The translations under genes and the position numbers were made by a program. Below the pieces are notes generated by a model. That model saw only the letters and a program-made list of their open reading frames with translations. It searched no databases and was not told where the DNA came from. This document shows, in pieces, positions 1 to 8,505 of a stretch of DNA of 19,458 nt. Source of the stretch: an uncultured Lysobacterales bacterium (GTDB lineage Bacteria > Pseudomonadota > Gammaproteobacteria > Xanthomonadales > SZUA-36); the NCBI GenBank assembly GCA_937995275.1, contig CALKKN010000370.1, positions 1-19,458 of the forward strand. Direction: 5' to 3'. Each line of letters starts with the position of its first letter. Position 1 is the first letter of the stretch.

Positions 1-6
1 ACCGCC

Positions 7-3000
7 TTACCGGCACTCCAGCGTATCGGTCAGCTTGATGATCTGCTCGGTGCGCTGCACCGAGCCGGACAGCGGGGGCTGCAACACATAATCCAGGGTC
101 CAGCTGCCCGTCTCTTCATCGGCGAAGGTGCGTTCCAGCAGGCCGACCGTCCGGAACGACACGCTGGCCTCGGCGCAAACCGCGCAGTACCCCGAAAACT
201 GCAGCATGGGAAGCTCCTCATTGGTCGGTTCGGGATTCTCCAGGTCCTGGGCGAACAGCCAGCGCGGAACGCCGAACCCGTCGAACAGGTAGTGGATCTG
301 CGCCTGGGTCAGGGCGCTGACGAGGACGCTGGCGCCCCCTATCCCATCGATCCCGCGGTACCAGATCCCGGTGTAACTTTGCTCGACATCGCCGATTATC
401 GGGCAGGTCTGGGGACTGAGCGGCTGCATGCGCTCGGTGCCCGATTGGCCGAACAGCGTGTAGGTGAACAGTGAATCGTCTTCCGCCAGCGTGGTGACGG
501 AAACGTAGCCGACCGGCGCCAGTTGCTGGCGTTCGCCGTCGTTGGTCACCCGGTACAGCAGGGAGGTCCAGATGTTGTGCGGGGGCTCGGGTGCGCCGGC
601 GATGTACCAGGCAGGCTGCCCGTCTTCGTCGTAGGTATACCAGATCAGCGCCCGGTCGGTGCCGCCCCAGTTGTAGTCGTAACCCTGTCCCAGGCCCGGC
701 CGGGAGCTCGGCTCCCAGAGCCCGCGGTGAACCGGAAGGGGGTCACCCGTGAAATCGAGATCGGCGATGATTTCGATCGCGGCGTCCGCGCCATCGCTGC
801 TGATCAGCACCGCATACCAGCGGCCCGGCTGCAACGCCGGCCCGCCGACCGCGACCGTGGGGCCGATGCCTCCGCTCCCGGTTGCGGAGGCGGCGACGGG
901 CGCGCTGTCCGGCGGCGCGGCGAACGGTGGTGGCGCGAGAGCGTCGGCGAAGTCGAGCCGGCGCAGTTCCAGCGTCAGGCTGTTGTTCTGGGCACTGTCC
1001 ACGGCGCTTGCAGCGACCGTGAGTCTGCCGGCCCCGGGCGGCACATCGATGAACATCCGGTCATGGGTGCCGCCCGCCGCCAGCGCCAGCTGGTGGCTGC
1101 CGCTCTCCTGCAGCGGGAAGGTCGAAGGCTCCGCGATGCCGGTTCGCAGGAACCGGACCGGAAAAACGCCGGTGTCGTTGGGGCTCTCGCGGCTGCTGCC
1201 GATGCCGATGGCGCCCAGCCACTCCTCGCCGGGCAAGGCGGACAGATTGTCCCAGCTGAGGCGGAAGTCGAACTCGTCCCCGGCGCCGACGATGCCGGGC
1301 CCGCTGGCCGCAAGGTTGTTGCCGGGACCCGGCGCAATGGCCGCGCTGACCAGCGTCGCCTCGTCTTCTCCCGTCGGGCCCGCGGTCCAGTTCTGGACGA
1401 TGATCCAGTAGTCGCCGGGCGGCGGGTCGAGCAGCTCGCAGTTTTCGACGTCTCCGGGCGATATGCTGGCACACAGTTCTTCGAAGGCTTCGGCGACTCC
1501 ATTGCCGTTCTCGTCGCGGCCGACATACAGATCGAGATCCTCGGCCGTGGAAGCGAGCGTCTCGGCGTGCAGCCACAGCCCGCCCTGCGGCAGCGCGTGC
1601 CACTTGGTCAAGACGCCCTCACCGCCGTCGTAAGGGTCGTCATTGGTAGGGTCCTGCGGCAGCACTTCGCTCGTGCGATCGGGCTTCGTCAAGCCGCCGC
1701 TCTGGAAGGTCGCGTCCGGCAGTTCGACCGGCGCCACCAGCGTGAAGGCCTGCCAGCCACCGTTGCGGTCGTCCTCGATACTCAGGTCCGAAGTGGAGAC
1801 CGATACAGTCAGGTACTGGTCGGGGGAACCCGCCGCGCTCAGCCGCACCCGGCCGGAAATCCACTGGCCGACCACCACGATGTCCGCGACATCGACATCG
1901 ATTTGCAGGGATCGGGAACCCCCGTTGGTGAGCGTGAAATTCTGCGGGGTGACCGACACGATGGCGCCATCGGGAAAGTCCTCGGACGTAGCAGTCCAGC
2001 TGCCGCCGCCCATCTGGTCCGTCACGGTCCGGGTAAAGGTACAGACATCGCTGCAGGACGAGTCGACCAGGCCGGCCAGGTTGAGGTCTTTCGGATCGCC
2101 GCCGAGCTGCGGATCCGCGCTGAAAAATTCCTGCGACGTAACTTCGAGGGACAGGCCGGCATTCGCTGCCTCGCCCAGCTGCGGGCGCCCCGACCCGCGA
2201 TCGTGCGGTTCGGCCGGGTTCCCGTCCCGGTTCCTGGCCAGCTCCGGGGTGGAGGTCGTTTCGATCGCGGAAGCGAGCTGGCTGGGGCCCCAGTCCCGAT
2301 GCACCGACTTCAGCAGCGCCGCGGCGCCGGCGACGTGGGGCGAGGACATCGAGGTACCGCTCAGAGGTTGGTAGGCCTGACCGTGCTCGGACGCCGCCCA
2401 GATGGACTTTCCCGGTGCGATCAGATTCGGTTTCAGCGTATCCTCGACCCAGTCTTCGCCCGGCAGATTCAGGGGCCCCCGTGCGCTGTTGAAGGCGACC
2501 ACGTCGGCGGACGATGGTTTGGATTCCAGACCGATTGCGCTTATCTGTCCACCATGGCCCGAACCACCGGCCAGCCATGCGCGCAGCCGGTCACCGTCCT
2601 CGACCCCGATGTGGCTGGTCGGCAGACAATGTTCATCCGAATCCAAGGATTCGCCAAAATCCGACGTATTCGCCAGAATGTAACCCCCGGCTCCGGCCAG
2701 CAGCACATTCTTGCCTTTCTCGACGCGCCCGTAGGTGCCCCGGTCGCAGACCACGATCTCGCCATTGAACGGCGTCTCGCCCGCCCAGGGATTGCTCTGG
2801 CCCAGGTTGTCGTCACACTCGGGGCCGAATTCCGGTTCGCCGACACCGCACAGCGGGAATCCATAGTCACGGGCATGTACGATGTTCAGCTGCCCGGTGC
2901 CTCCGGTCTGGCTGGCGCCCGCCATGTCTTCGGGCGGCGGGGTATCGCCGCCAGTCATGTTCTGCAGCCGGTTGCCCAATACCTGGTCGTGCGTCGAGTA

Positions 3001-4170
3001 GCCGACGGCAAGTATCCAGGGCGCATTCGCGGGGGAGCCGACCGTGCCCGGAGCCGGGCCGTTGGTGTCGTTACCCGCCGAAGTGACCGCGATGATGTCG
3101 ACCTCGCGGGCGGCGCCGAATGCCCGGCTGACCGCGTCAGACCAGGGATCGGAAGGCGCCGACCCGATCGAGTAGTTGATGATGTCGACGTCGTCCTCGA
3201 TGGCCTGTTCTATGGCCTGCAGGATCGCGGAGGAGTAACAGGCGCTCGTGTAGCAGACCCGGTAGGTGATGAGGTTCGCCCGCGGCGCGACCCCGGACAG
3301 ATCGGCGAACAGGCCGGATTCGATTGCAGTGTTGACCGGATTGCCAACCGCGATCGAGGCGACATGACTGCCGTGCCCGTCGATGTCCCGGCCCTTGGTG
3401 TTCTCCTCGACCTCATCGGTTGAGGGATCGTCCTCGACGTAATCGTAAACCCCGATCAGCTTGTTGTTGCAGTCCACCTCGGGATCATCGCAAAAGCCGT
3501 ACTGCTGGCCGCGCGGGTTGGTGAAGGAATAGCCGTCGAAGGACGGATCGGCGAAGGACGGGCTCTCCCAGTTGATGCCGGTATCGATCACGCCGACGAC
3601 GATCCCCTCGCCGCGCGCCTCCGGATATCCCGCCATGCCTTCCCAGAGTTCGGTGGAACCGATCCACTGGGGACCCGCATATGTCTCCACAAAATGCTTT
3701 TCGTCGCGGCGGAGCGACCTGATCATCGGCACTTCAGCCAGTATCGCAGCCTCGGCGGGGGTCAGGTCGACGGCCATGCCGTTGGTGGCGAGGCGGTAGC
3801 GGAATACTGGCCGCAACTGGCGCCCCAGCAGCACGGCGGCTTCGAGGCCGAACTCGCCGTGGCGGTCTTCGAGGTAGCCGAGGTAGGACCGCGCCTGGCT
3901 GGACTGCAGGTTCAGCCGTGACGAAATGCCGCGCCCGGACCGGAGCGCCTCGAGCTGCGCCCTGCCGTCCGCGAGGGGCACGCTGAGTTTGCGCCCGTCG
4001 TAGCGGGCCAGCGGCGGGTCTTTCAACTCGACGATATACCGCTGCACGCCGTCGCTGCCCGGGGCGTCGCTTCGCGCGGCCACAACCTGCGGGGCGAGCA
4101 CGAAGCCCAGCAGCGCCGCGAGCAGGGCGAGGTGCCGAACGAATGGGGAAACGTTGTGTGACTTGCGCAT
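7..4170 (-). CDS. Secreted S8 (subtilisin-like) serine peptidase, multidomain, 1387 aa
   Basis: Exported serine endopeptidase, probably degrading extracellular protein. An N-terminal signal peptide (basic start, hydrophobic 13-27, likely cut near VAA-32) precedes an I9-type inhibitor propeptide at about 44-163. The S8 catalytic domain has Asp196 (VIDTGI), His266 (DGHGSHVA), oxyanion Asn367 (SAGND) and nucleophile Ser607 (GTSMSSPHVAG). A protease-associated (PA) insert spans about 420-545, as in the large lactocepin/cucumisin-like subfamily. After the catalytic domain come an Fn3-like beta domain (about 675-795), a probable pre-peptidase C-terminal (PPC)-like domain (about 860-930) and a duplicated beta module (1150-1387). 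All catalytic residues are present, so the enzyme should be active. The ATG at 4170 lies 8 bases after the gor stop on the same strand, with no strong Shine-Dalgarno close by, so transcription from gor and translational coupling are likely. The substrate is unknown. Catalytic calls are strong; accessory domain limits are approximate. Confidence 0.95.
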   Translation of the reverse strand: MRKSHNVSPFVRHLALLAALLGFVLAPQVVAARSDAPGSDGVQRYIVELKDPPLARYDGRKLSVPLADGRAQLEALRSGRGISSRLNLQSSQARSYLGYLEDRHGEFGLEAAVLLGRQLRPVFRYRLATNGMAVDLTPAEAAILAEVPMIRSLRRDEKHFVETYAGPQWIGSTELWEGMAGYPEARGEGIVVGVIDTGINWESPSFADPSFDGYSFTNPRGQQYGFCDDPEVDCNNKLIGVYDYVEDDPSTDEVEENTKGRDIDGHGSHVASIAVGNPVNTAIESGLFADLSGVAPRANLITYRVCYTSACYSSAILQAIEQAIEDDVDIINYSIGSAPSDPWSDAVSRAFGAAREVDIIAVTSAGNDTNGPAPGTVGSPANAPWILAVGYSTHDQVLGNRLQNMTGGDTPPPEDMAGASQTGGTGQLNIVHARDYGFPLCGVGEPEFGPECDDNLGQSNPWAGETPFNGEIVVCDRGTYGRVEKGKNVLLAGAGGYILANTSDFGESLDSDEHCLPTSHIGVEDGDRLRAWLAGGSGHGGQISAIGLESKPSSADVVAFNSARGPLNLPGEDWVEDTLKPNLIAPGKSIWAASEHGQAYQPLSGTSMSSPHVAGAAALLKSVHRDWGPSQLASAIETTSTPELARNRDGNPAEPHDRGSGRPQLGEAANAGLSLEVTSQEFFSADPQLGGDPKDLNLAGLVDSSCSDVCTFTRTVTDQMGGGSWTATSEDFPDGAIVSVTPQNFTLTNGGSRSLQIDVDVADIVVVGQWISGRVRLSAAGSPDQYLTVSVSTSDLSIEDDRNGGWQAFTLVAPVELPDATFQSGGLTKPDRTSEVLPQDPTNDDPYDGGEGVLTKWHALPQGGLWLHAETLASTAEDLDLYVGRDENGNGVAEAFEELCASISPGDVENCELLDPPPGDYWIIVQNWTAGPTGEDEATLVSAAIAPGPGNNLAASGPGIVGAGDEFDFRLSWDNLSALPGEEWLGAIGIGSSRESPNDTGVFPVRFLRTGIAEPSTFPLQESGSHQLALAAGGTHDRMFIDVPPGAGRLTVAASAVDSAQNNSLTLELRRLDFADALAPPPFAAPPDSAPVAASATGSGGIGPTVAVGGPALQPGRWYAVLISSDGADAAIEIIADLDFTGDPLPVHRGLWEPSSRPGLGQGYDYNWGGTDRALIWYTYDEDGQPAWYIAGAPEPPHNIWTSLLYRVTNDGERQQLAPVGYVSVTTLAEDDSLFTYTLFGQSGTERMQPLSPQTCPIIGDVEQSYTGIWYRGIDGIGGASVLVSALTQAQIHYLFDGFGVPRWLFAQDLENPEPTNEELPMLQFSGYCAVCAEASVSFRTVGLLERTFADEETGSWTLDYVLQPPLSGSVQRTEQIIKLTDTLECR
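369..723 (-). repeat. First copy of a duplicated ~118-residue C-terminal module in the S8 peptidase
   Basis: Residues 1150-1267 begin with GLW and contain IWYTYDEDGQPAWY (1176-1189). The second copy, residues 1268-1387 (bases 10-368 plus stop), begins with GIW and contains IHYLFDGFGVPRWL at about 1292-1305. The shared pattern is G-(L/I)-W, a Gly-rich turn, then aromatic-x-(Y/F)-D-x-x-G-x-P-x-W. The spacing of GLW/GIW starts is 118 residues. Similar aromatic 'WYTYD..G.P.WY' modules are, from memory, common at the ends of secreted proteins in Xanthomonadales relatives; their role is not established and surface or substrate attachment is only a guess. Confidence 0.6.
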
Positions 4171-4178
4171 GACGCGGC

Positions 4179-5549
4179 CTATCCGTGGCTCCTGACCGGA
4201 GTTTTCATCGTAACCAGTTCCTCGGCCGCGGTGGGGTGAATCCCGATGGTGCGGTCGAACCGGTCCTTGGTGAGCCCGGATTTTACCGCGACAGCGAAGC
4301 CCTGGACAATTTCGGGCGCATCCGGGCCGACCACGTGAATGCCGACGACCTGCTGCGTGTCACGCGCGACGACCAGTTTCATCAGGGCTTTTTCCTCGCG
4401 CCCGGACAGCGTGTGCTTCATCGGCCGGAACTCCGAAAGGTAGATGTCCACGGGTCCGACATGATGGGTCGCCATCTCCTCGGCGTACCCGACCGTGCCC
4501 ACCGGGGGCTGGGAAAAAACCGCCGAAGGCACGAATTCGTGGTTTACCGGCCGCGTGACGCCACCGAACACCGTGTCGGCGAATGCATGGCCCTCGTAAA
4601 TCGCCACCGGCGTCAGGTTAACCCGGCTGGTGACGTCACCCACCGCGCAGATGTGCTCGACACTGGTGCACGACAGATCGTCCACGGCAATACGACCGTC
4701 CGCCCGCACCTCGACGCCCGCTTTCTCCAGGCCGAGCCCGCGCACATTGGGCACCCGGCCGGTGGCGTACATCACCTGGTCCACCAGAATCGGGTCGCCA
4801 CGGTCCAGCACGAGCTCCAGCCCGGAGTCCGTCTTGACGACCGCCTCGACATTTCGCCCCAGCATCAGTTCGATGCCCTTGCGGCGATGTTCGGTCGTGA
4901 TCACGCGCCGCACGTCGCCGTCGAAGCCGCGCAGGAGCGCTTCACCCCGGTAGATCTGGGTGACCCGGGAGCCGAGCCCGTTGAATATCCCGGCGAATTC
5001 GCAGGCGATGTAACTGCCGCCGATTATCGCGACCCGGGCAGGCAATGCCTCCAGGTGAAAAGCCTCGTCGGAACTGATGGCATACTCGACACCCGGCACA
5101 TCCGGCAGCCATGGCCTGCCGCCGGTCGCGACCAGGATACGCTTGGCGCTGACCAACTGGACCCCGACCCGAATTTCGTGCGGGCCGGCAAAAGTGCCGC
5201 GCTCCTCGAACAGCGTCACGCCCGCATCGGACAACAGCCGCAGGTAGACCTGGTTGAGGCGGTCGATCTCCGCGTCCTTCGCCCGGATCAGGTCGGGCCA
5301 GCTGAATCGGACGGGCCCAACGCTCCAGCCGAAGCCGCGGGCGTCCTCGAAATCCTCGGCGAAATGGGCGGCGTACACCAGCAGCTTTTTCGGCACGCAA
5401 CCGCGAATCACGCAGGTGCCGCCGACCCGGCTTTCCTCGCAAATACCCACCCTGGCGCCGTGTCCCGCCGCAATGCGCGCGGCCCGCACGCCGCCGGACC
5501 CGGCGCCGATAACGAACAGGTCAAAGTCGTATCCGGTCTTTCCGCTCAT
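4179..5549 (-). CDS. gor: Glutathione-disulfide reductase
   Basis: Cytoplasmic flavoenzyme that reduces glutathione disulfide with NADPH. With the ATG at 5549 the protein has 456 residues, the usual length. The FAD Rossmann motif GAGSGG is at 15-20. The redox-active disulfide is Cys46/Cys51 in GGTCVIRGCVPKKLL. The second dinucleotide fold has GGSYIACEFA, and the following RGEALLRGFD stretch carries the arginines that favour NADPH over NADH in glutathione reductases. The C-terminal HPTAAEE gives the catalytic His438/Glu443 pair of the partner subunit. Those arginines and the lack of a lipoamide-dehydrogenase pattern argue for Gor. The frame stays open to a TTG at 5579 and has another ATG at 5570; I chose 5549 because the family starts just before the FAD motif. 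It is divergent from ccmA and directly upstream of the S8 peptidase gene. Confidence 0.93.
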   Translation of the reverse strand: MSGKTGYDFDLFVIGAGSGGVRAARIAAGHGARVGICEESRVGGTCVIRGCVPKKLLVYAAHFAEDFEDARGFGWSVGPVRFSWPDLIRAKDAEIDRLNQVYLRLLSDAGVTLFEERGTFAGPHEIRVGVQLVSAKRILVATGGRPWLPDVPGVEYAISSDEAFHLEALPARVAIIGGSYIACEFAGIFNGLGSRVTQIYRGEALLRGFDGDVRRVITTEHRRKGIELMLGRNVEAVVKTDSGLELVLDRGDPILVDQVMYATGRVPNVRGLGLEKAGVEVRADGRIAVDDLSCTSVEHICAVGDVTSRVNLTPVAIYEGHAFADTVFGGVTRPVNHEFVPSAVFSQPPVGTVGYAEEMATHHVGPVDIYLSEFRPMKHTLSGREEKALMKLVVARDTQQVVGIHVVGPDAPEIVQGFAVAVKSGLTKDRFDRTIGIHPTAAEELVTMKTPVRSHG

Positions 5550-5732
5550 AGTTCCAGCACATTGGGGCATCCGAAGCAAATGTCAAAATCCCGATCCGCA
5601 ACCCATCCGGACCGGCTCTTCCCGCTATTCATTTCGGGTTTCGGCCGGAAAATTACACAACCACATACGGAGTCAAAGGTGAAATCAGGGAAGCGAGACG
5701 CTTTAATACATGCCGGACCCGTGAATCATTCT

Positions 5733-5761
5733 TTGATTTGCATCATTTAGGCCACTAGAAT
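5733..5761 (+). promoter_or_regulatory. Sigma70-type promoter for the ccm operon
   Basis: TTGATT (5733-5738) and TAGAAT (5756-5761) are separated by exactly 17 bases. They match the -35 and -10 consensus at 4/6 and 5/6 positions. Transcription would start near 5768, giving a leader of about 60 bases before the ccmA ATG. The 278-base gor-ccmA intergenic region is AT-richer than the flanking genes. I found no equally good promoter for gor on the other strand. Confidence 0.6.
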
Positions 5762-5827
5762 CACGTGGACTTGCCGCGGTGCATTCCGTAGCATGGCGCC
5801 GACACTTTTTCCCGAACCCGGAACAGC

Positions 5828-6418
5828 ATGCTATCCGCCTTGAAAATCACGCTCGAACGCTACTTCCAGCCCGTGTTCCAGCCGGTGAGCTTCGACCTCG
5901 AGGCCGGCGGCCTGCTGCTGGTCACCGGCGCCAACGGCTGCGGCAAGACGACGCTGATCCGGGTGCTGACCGGGGTTCTGCATCCCAGCTCGGGGAGATT
6001 GTCCAACCGGGCGAGGGGCATGGCCTACGTAGGCCATTACCTGGCCATCAAGGACGATCTGAGTGTCATCGAAAACCTGCGCTTCGCGCGCGACTTCATC
6101 GGCACCTCGGAGAGGCGTGTCGGCGAGGTGATCCACGAGGTGGGCCTGGACCGGGTGGCCGAGCAGCTTGCGCGAACGTTGTCGGCCGGGCAGCGCAAGC
6201 GCTGTGCGCTGGCGCGCCTGCTGCTCAGCAAGAATGAGCTCTGGCTGCTCGACGAACCCTATTCCAATCTCGACCAGGAGGGCGTCGCCCTGGTGGACAC
6301 CATGCTGACCCGCCACCTCGAAGGAGGCGGCGCCTGCGTGCTGGCGACGCATGGCGCCCACCGCCCGGCCTGGCGAGGCACGCACGACTACGAATTACTG
6401 TCGGGAGCCGCCGCGTGA
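5828..6418 (+). CDS. ccmA: Heme exporter ATP-binding protein CcmA
   Basis: ATPase subunit of the CcmAB(CD) ABC complex that releases holo-CcmE from CcmC for heme delivery to periplasmic cytochrome c. At 196 residues it is the usual short CcmA size. Walker A GANGCGKTT is at 34-42, the CcmA-like Q-loop region GHYLAIKDDLS at 69-79, signature LSAGQ at 118-122, Walker B LWLLDEP at 138-144 and the switch His at 175. It is the first gene of the ccm operon, and its last codons overlap the ccmB start. The ATG at 5828 fits the family N-terminus; the Shine-Dalgarno sequence ahead of it is weak (GGAA). Confidence 0.95.
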   Translation: MLSALKITLERYFQPVFQPVSFDLEAGGLLLVTGANGCGKTTLIRVLTGVLHPSSGRLSNRARGMAYVGHYLAIKDDLSVIENLRFARDFIGTSERRVGEVIHEVGLDRVAEQLARTLSAGQRKRCALARLLLSKNELWLLDEPYSNLDQEGVALVDTMLTRHLEGGGACVLATHGAHRPAWRGTHDYELLSGAAA

Positions 6419-7110
6419 ACCCGGAGTATGCCGGCGGCAGCCTGTCGGGCGCCTTCGCCGCGCTGGTCCGGCGCGACCTGCTGCTGGCGTTCCGGCGCCG
6501 CACGGAACTGCTGTTCCCGGTCATCTTCCTGCTGGTGGTCATCAGCCTGTTCCCGCTCGGCATCGGCCCCAGCCCCCAATTGCTGGCGCGAATCGCACCC
6601 GGGGTCATCTGGATCGCCGCGCTGCTGGCGACGGTGATCTCGCTGGACGCCCTGTTCCGCTCTGATTTCGAGGACGGCACGCTGGAGCAGTTCGTCATCA
6701 GCGGTCACCCGCTGACGCTGATCGCGCTGGCCAAGATCGCCACTCACTGGCTGGTGGCCGGATTGCCCATCGTGCTGCTGTCGCCGCTGCTGGCCCTGTG
6801 GATGAACCTGCCGACCGAATCACTGTCTGTCATGGTGGTGACGCTGGCGCTGGGCACCCCCATCCTGAGCCTGATCGGCTCGATCGGCGTGGGCCTGACG
6901 ATCAGCCTGAAACGCGGAGGCCAGTTGCTCTCGCTGCTGGTATTTCCGCTGTATGTCCCCATCTTGATCATCGCGACGGCCGCGGTGATGGCGGCCTCGG
7001 ACGGGTTGCCGTATACGCAGTTTCTGGGCCTGCTGATCGCAGGCCTGATAACATCTGTGACTTTGGCGCCGTTCGCGGCTGCCGCAGCCCTGAAAATCAG
7101 TCTGTCATGA
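6415..7110 (+). CDS. ccmB: Heme exporter membrane permease CcmB
   Basis: Inner-membrane permease partner of CcmA. The 231-residue protein is very hydrophobic, with about six predicted membrane segments, and carries the family motif FRSDFEDGTLEQ at 81-92 between the second and third segments. It starts with GTG at 6415 in a GTGA overlap with the ccmA stop, which indicates translational coupling. Length and order are typical for system I cytochrome c maturation. The 3' end has an unusual arrangement: an ATGA at 7107-7110 opens a six-codon frame leading to ccmC. Confidence 0.93.
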   Translation: MNPEYAGGSLSGAFAALVRRDLLLAFRRRTELLFPVIFLLVVISLFPLGIGPSPQLLARIAPGVIWIAALLATVISLDALFRSDFEDGTLEQFVISGHPLTLIALAKIATHWLVAGLPIVLLSPLLALWMNLPTESLSVMVVTLALGTPILSLIGSIGVGLTISLKRGGQLLSLLVFPLYVPILIIATAAVMAASDGLPYTQFLGLLIAGLITSVTLAPFAAAAALKISLS

Positions 7111-7127
7111 ATATCGGTCTCTCATGA
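7107..7127 (+). other. Six-codon minicistron linking ccmB and ccmC
   Basis: ATG at 7107 overlaps the ccmB stop as ATGA, and the frame (MNIGLS) ends at a TGA (7125-7127) that overlaps the ccmC ATG at 7124 as another ATGA. The two start regions, TCATGAATATCG and TCATGAATACGAATATCG, look like a small local duplication. The frame could pass terminating ribosomes from ccmB to ccmC. It is seen directly in the sequence; translation is inference. Confidence 0.35.
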
Positions 7128-7912
7128 ATACGAATATCGCTGTCAAGGACAAACCTCGCAAGAACGCCCTGGTGCTGTTCATCCACAAACTGGGCTCGCC
7201 GCCGTGGTTCTACGATTTCACCGGCAAGTTCATACCCTGGCTGTGGCTGATCTTCGTCGGGCTGGCAGCCTGGGCGCTGTATCTCGGCCTGGTCAGGGGG
7301 CCGGCCGATTACCTGCAGGGCGAGAGTGTCCGCATCATCTACCTGCACGTGCCGGCCGCCTGGGCGTCGTTGCTGATCTACGCCTCCATGGCCGTCATGG
7401 CGTTCATCGCCCTGGTCTGGCGCATCCGCATAGTCGAGATACTGGCAATGTGCAGCGCCCCGATCGGCGCCGCGTTCACGATCGTCACGCTGACCGCGGG
7501 TTCGCTGTGGGGCCGCCCGACCTGGGGCACCTACTGGGTCTGGGACGCACGCCTGACCAGCGAACTGGTCCTGCTGTTCCTGTACCTGGGCGTTATCGGC
7601 CTCTACAACGCCATCGACGAACCGCGCAAGGCGGCCCGGGCCGCCTGCCTGCTGGCCATCGTGGGGGCCGTCAACCTGCCCATCATTCACTACTCGGTGA
7701 AGTGGTGGAACACCTTGCACCAGGGCAGCAGCGTGAGCCTGCTGGGCGGCAGCAGCATCGATGCCAGCATACTCTGGCCGATGCTGATCATGGCATTCGC
7801 CGTGAAATTCTATTACCTGGCCAATCTGCTGACCCGGGCCCGCGTGCGCCTGCTGGAGCAGGACCTGCGCAAGGGCTGGGTGAAGGACGTCGTTCGGGAG
7901 CAAAGACCATGA
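7124..7912 (+). CDS. ccmC: Heme transporter/heme handling protein CcmC
   Basis: Inner-membrane protein that presents heme to CcmE. It has 262 residues, about six membrane segments and the tryptophan-rich WWD-type motif WGTYWVWDARL at 134-144. The conserved periplasmic histidines that ligand heme are His75 (IIYLHVPAAW) and His189 (PIIHYSVKWW). Its N-terminus is about 15 residues longer than the E. coli protein. It overlaps ccmD as ATGA at 7909-7912. The ATG at 7124 fits the family; no clear Shine-Dalgarno precedes it, in keeping with coupling to the upstream frame. Confidence 0.95.
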   Translation: MNTNIAVKDKPRKNALVLFIHKLGSPPWFYDFTGKFIPWLWLIFVGLAAWALYLGLVRGPADYLQGESVRIIYLHVPAAWASLLIYASMAVMAFIALVWRIRIVEILAMCSAPIGAAFTIVTLTAGSLWGRPTWGTYWVWDARLTSELVLLFLYLGVIGLYNAIDEPRKAARAACLLAIVGAVNLPIIHYSVKWWNTLHQGSSVSLLGGSSIDASILWPMLIMAFAVKFYYLANLLTRARVRLLEQDLRKGWVKDVVREQRP

Positions 7913-8064
7913 GCCATCTGCCTTTCATCTGGGCCGCGTATTCCATCGGCACCGTTGTCTTGCTGTGGTGCGCCTTCGCGCCGCTGGTACGCAAGAAGTC
8001 CGCCGTCCGGGACATCCGGCGCCTGATTCAACTCGAGGAACCCGCCCGTGACACCGACACGTAA
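7909..8064 (+). CDS. ccmD: Heme exporter protein CcmD
   Basis: Small single-pass membrane protein of the CcmABCD complex, needed to release holo-CcmE. It has 51 residues: a hydrophobic helix at about 6-26 followed by a basic/charged cytoplasmic tail (VRKKSAVRDIRRL). The ATG at 7909 overlaps the ccmC stop by four bases, and the gene's 3' end overlaps the ccmE start. Sequence conservation in this family is low, so the call rests on size, topology and position between ccmC and ccmE. Confidence 0.88.
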   Translation: MSHLPFIWAAYSIGTVVLLWCAFAPLVRKKSAVRDIRRLIQLEEPARDTDT

Positions 8065-8500
8065 ACGACGCCTCATCGCACTGCTGCTGATCCTGGCCGG
8101 CGTCGGGGTCGCCAGCACCGTCGCCTTCTACTCGCTGCAGGAAAACCTGCTGTACTTCCAGAGCCCGAGCGACCTGGCCATGCAGCCCATTCCGCCCGGC
8201 CGGCAGTTCCGCCTCGGCGGCCTCGTCAAACCGGGCAGCGTGACGCGCGCCCAGGACGGGCTCGGCACGCGCTTTGTCGTGACCGACGGGCCCAAGGAGG
8301 TCGAGGTGGAATACGTGGGTATCCTGCCGGACCTGTTCCGCGAGGGCCAGGGCGTGATCGCCCGCGGCGCGCTGGACGGCAACGGCCTGTTCGAGGCCAG
8401 CGAGGTGCTGGCCAAGCACGACGAGAACTACATGCCGCCGGAAGTGGCCGAGGCACTGGAAGAGTCGGGCCACACCGTTCGCTCGAGTGACGGCCGGTAG
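8048..8500 (+). CDS. ccmE: Cytochrome c maturation heme chaperone CcmE
   Basis: Periplasmic, membrane-anchored heme chaperone that binds heme covalently and hands it to CcmF/H. It has 150 residues: a basic start, a signal-anchor helix at about 8-28, an OB-fold beta barrel, and the HxxxY motif with heme-binding His124 and Tyr128 in AKHDENYMPPE. A short acidic tail follows, as usual. It begins with GTG at 8048, inside ccmD, with a 17-base overlap in another frame. The ccmF ATG comes five bases after its stop. Confidence 0.94.
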   Translation: MTPTRKRRLIALLLILAGVGVASTVAFYSLQENLLYFQSPSDLAMQPIPPGRQFRLGGLVKPGSVTRAQDGLGTRFVVTDGPKEVEVEYVGILPDLFREGQGVIARGALDGNGLFEASEVLAKHDENYMPPEVAEALEESGHTVRSSDGR

Positions 8501-8505
8501 CCGCC

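Noticed and set aside
523..3423. 966-codon open frame on the + strand opposite the S8 peptidase
   Set aside because: Antisense to a peptidase with all catalytic motifs. Composition is Arg/Gly/Pro-rich, typical of GC-rich shadow frames, with no recognisable domain.
4185..5750. 521-codon + strand frame opposite gor
   Set aside because: Shadow of a clear glutathione reductase; no domain, signal or ribosome binding site.
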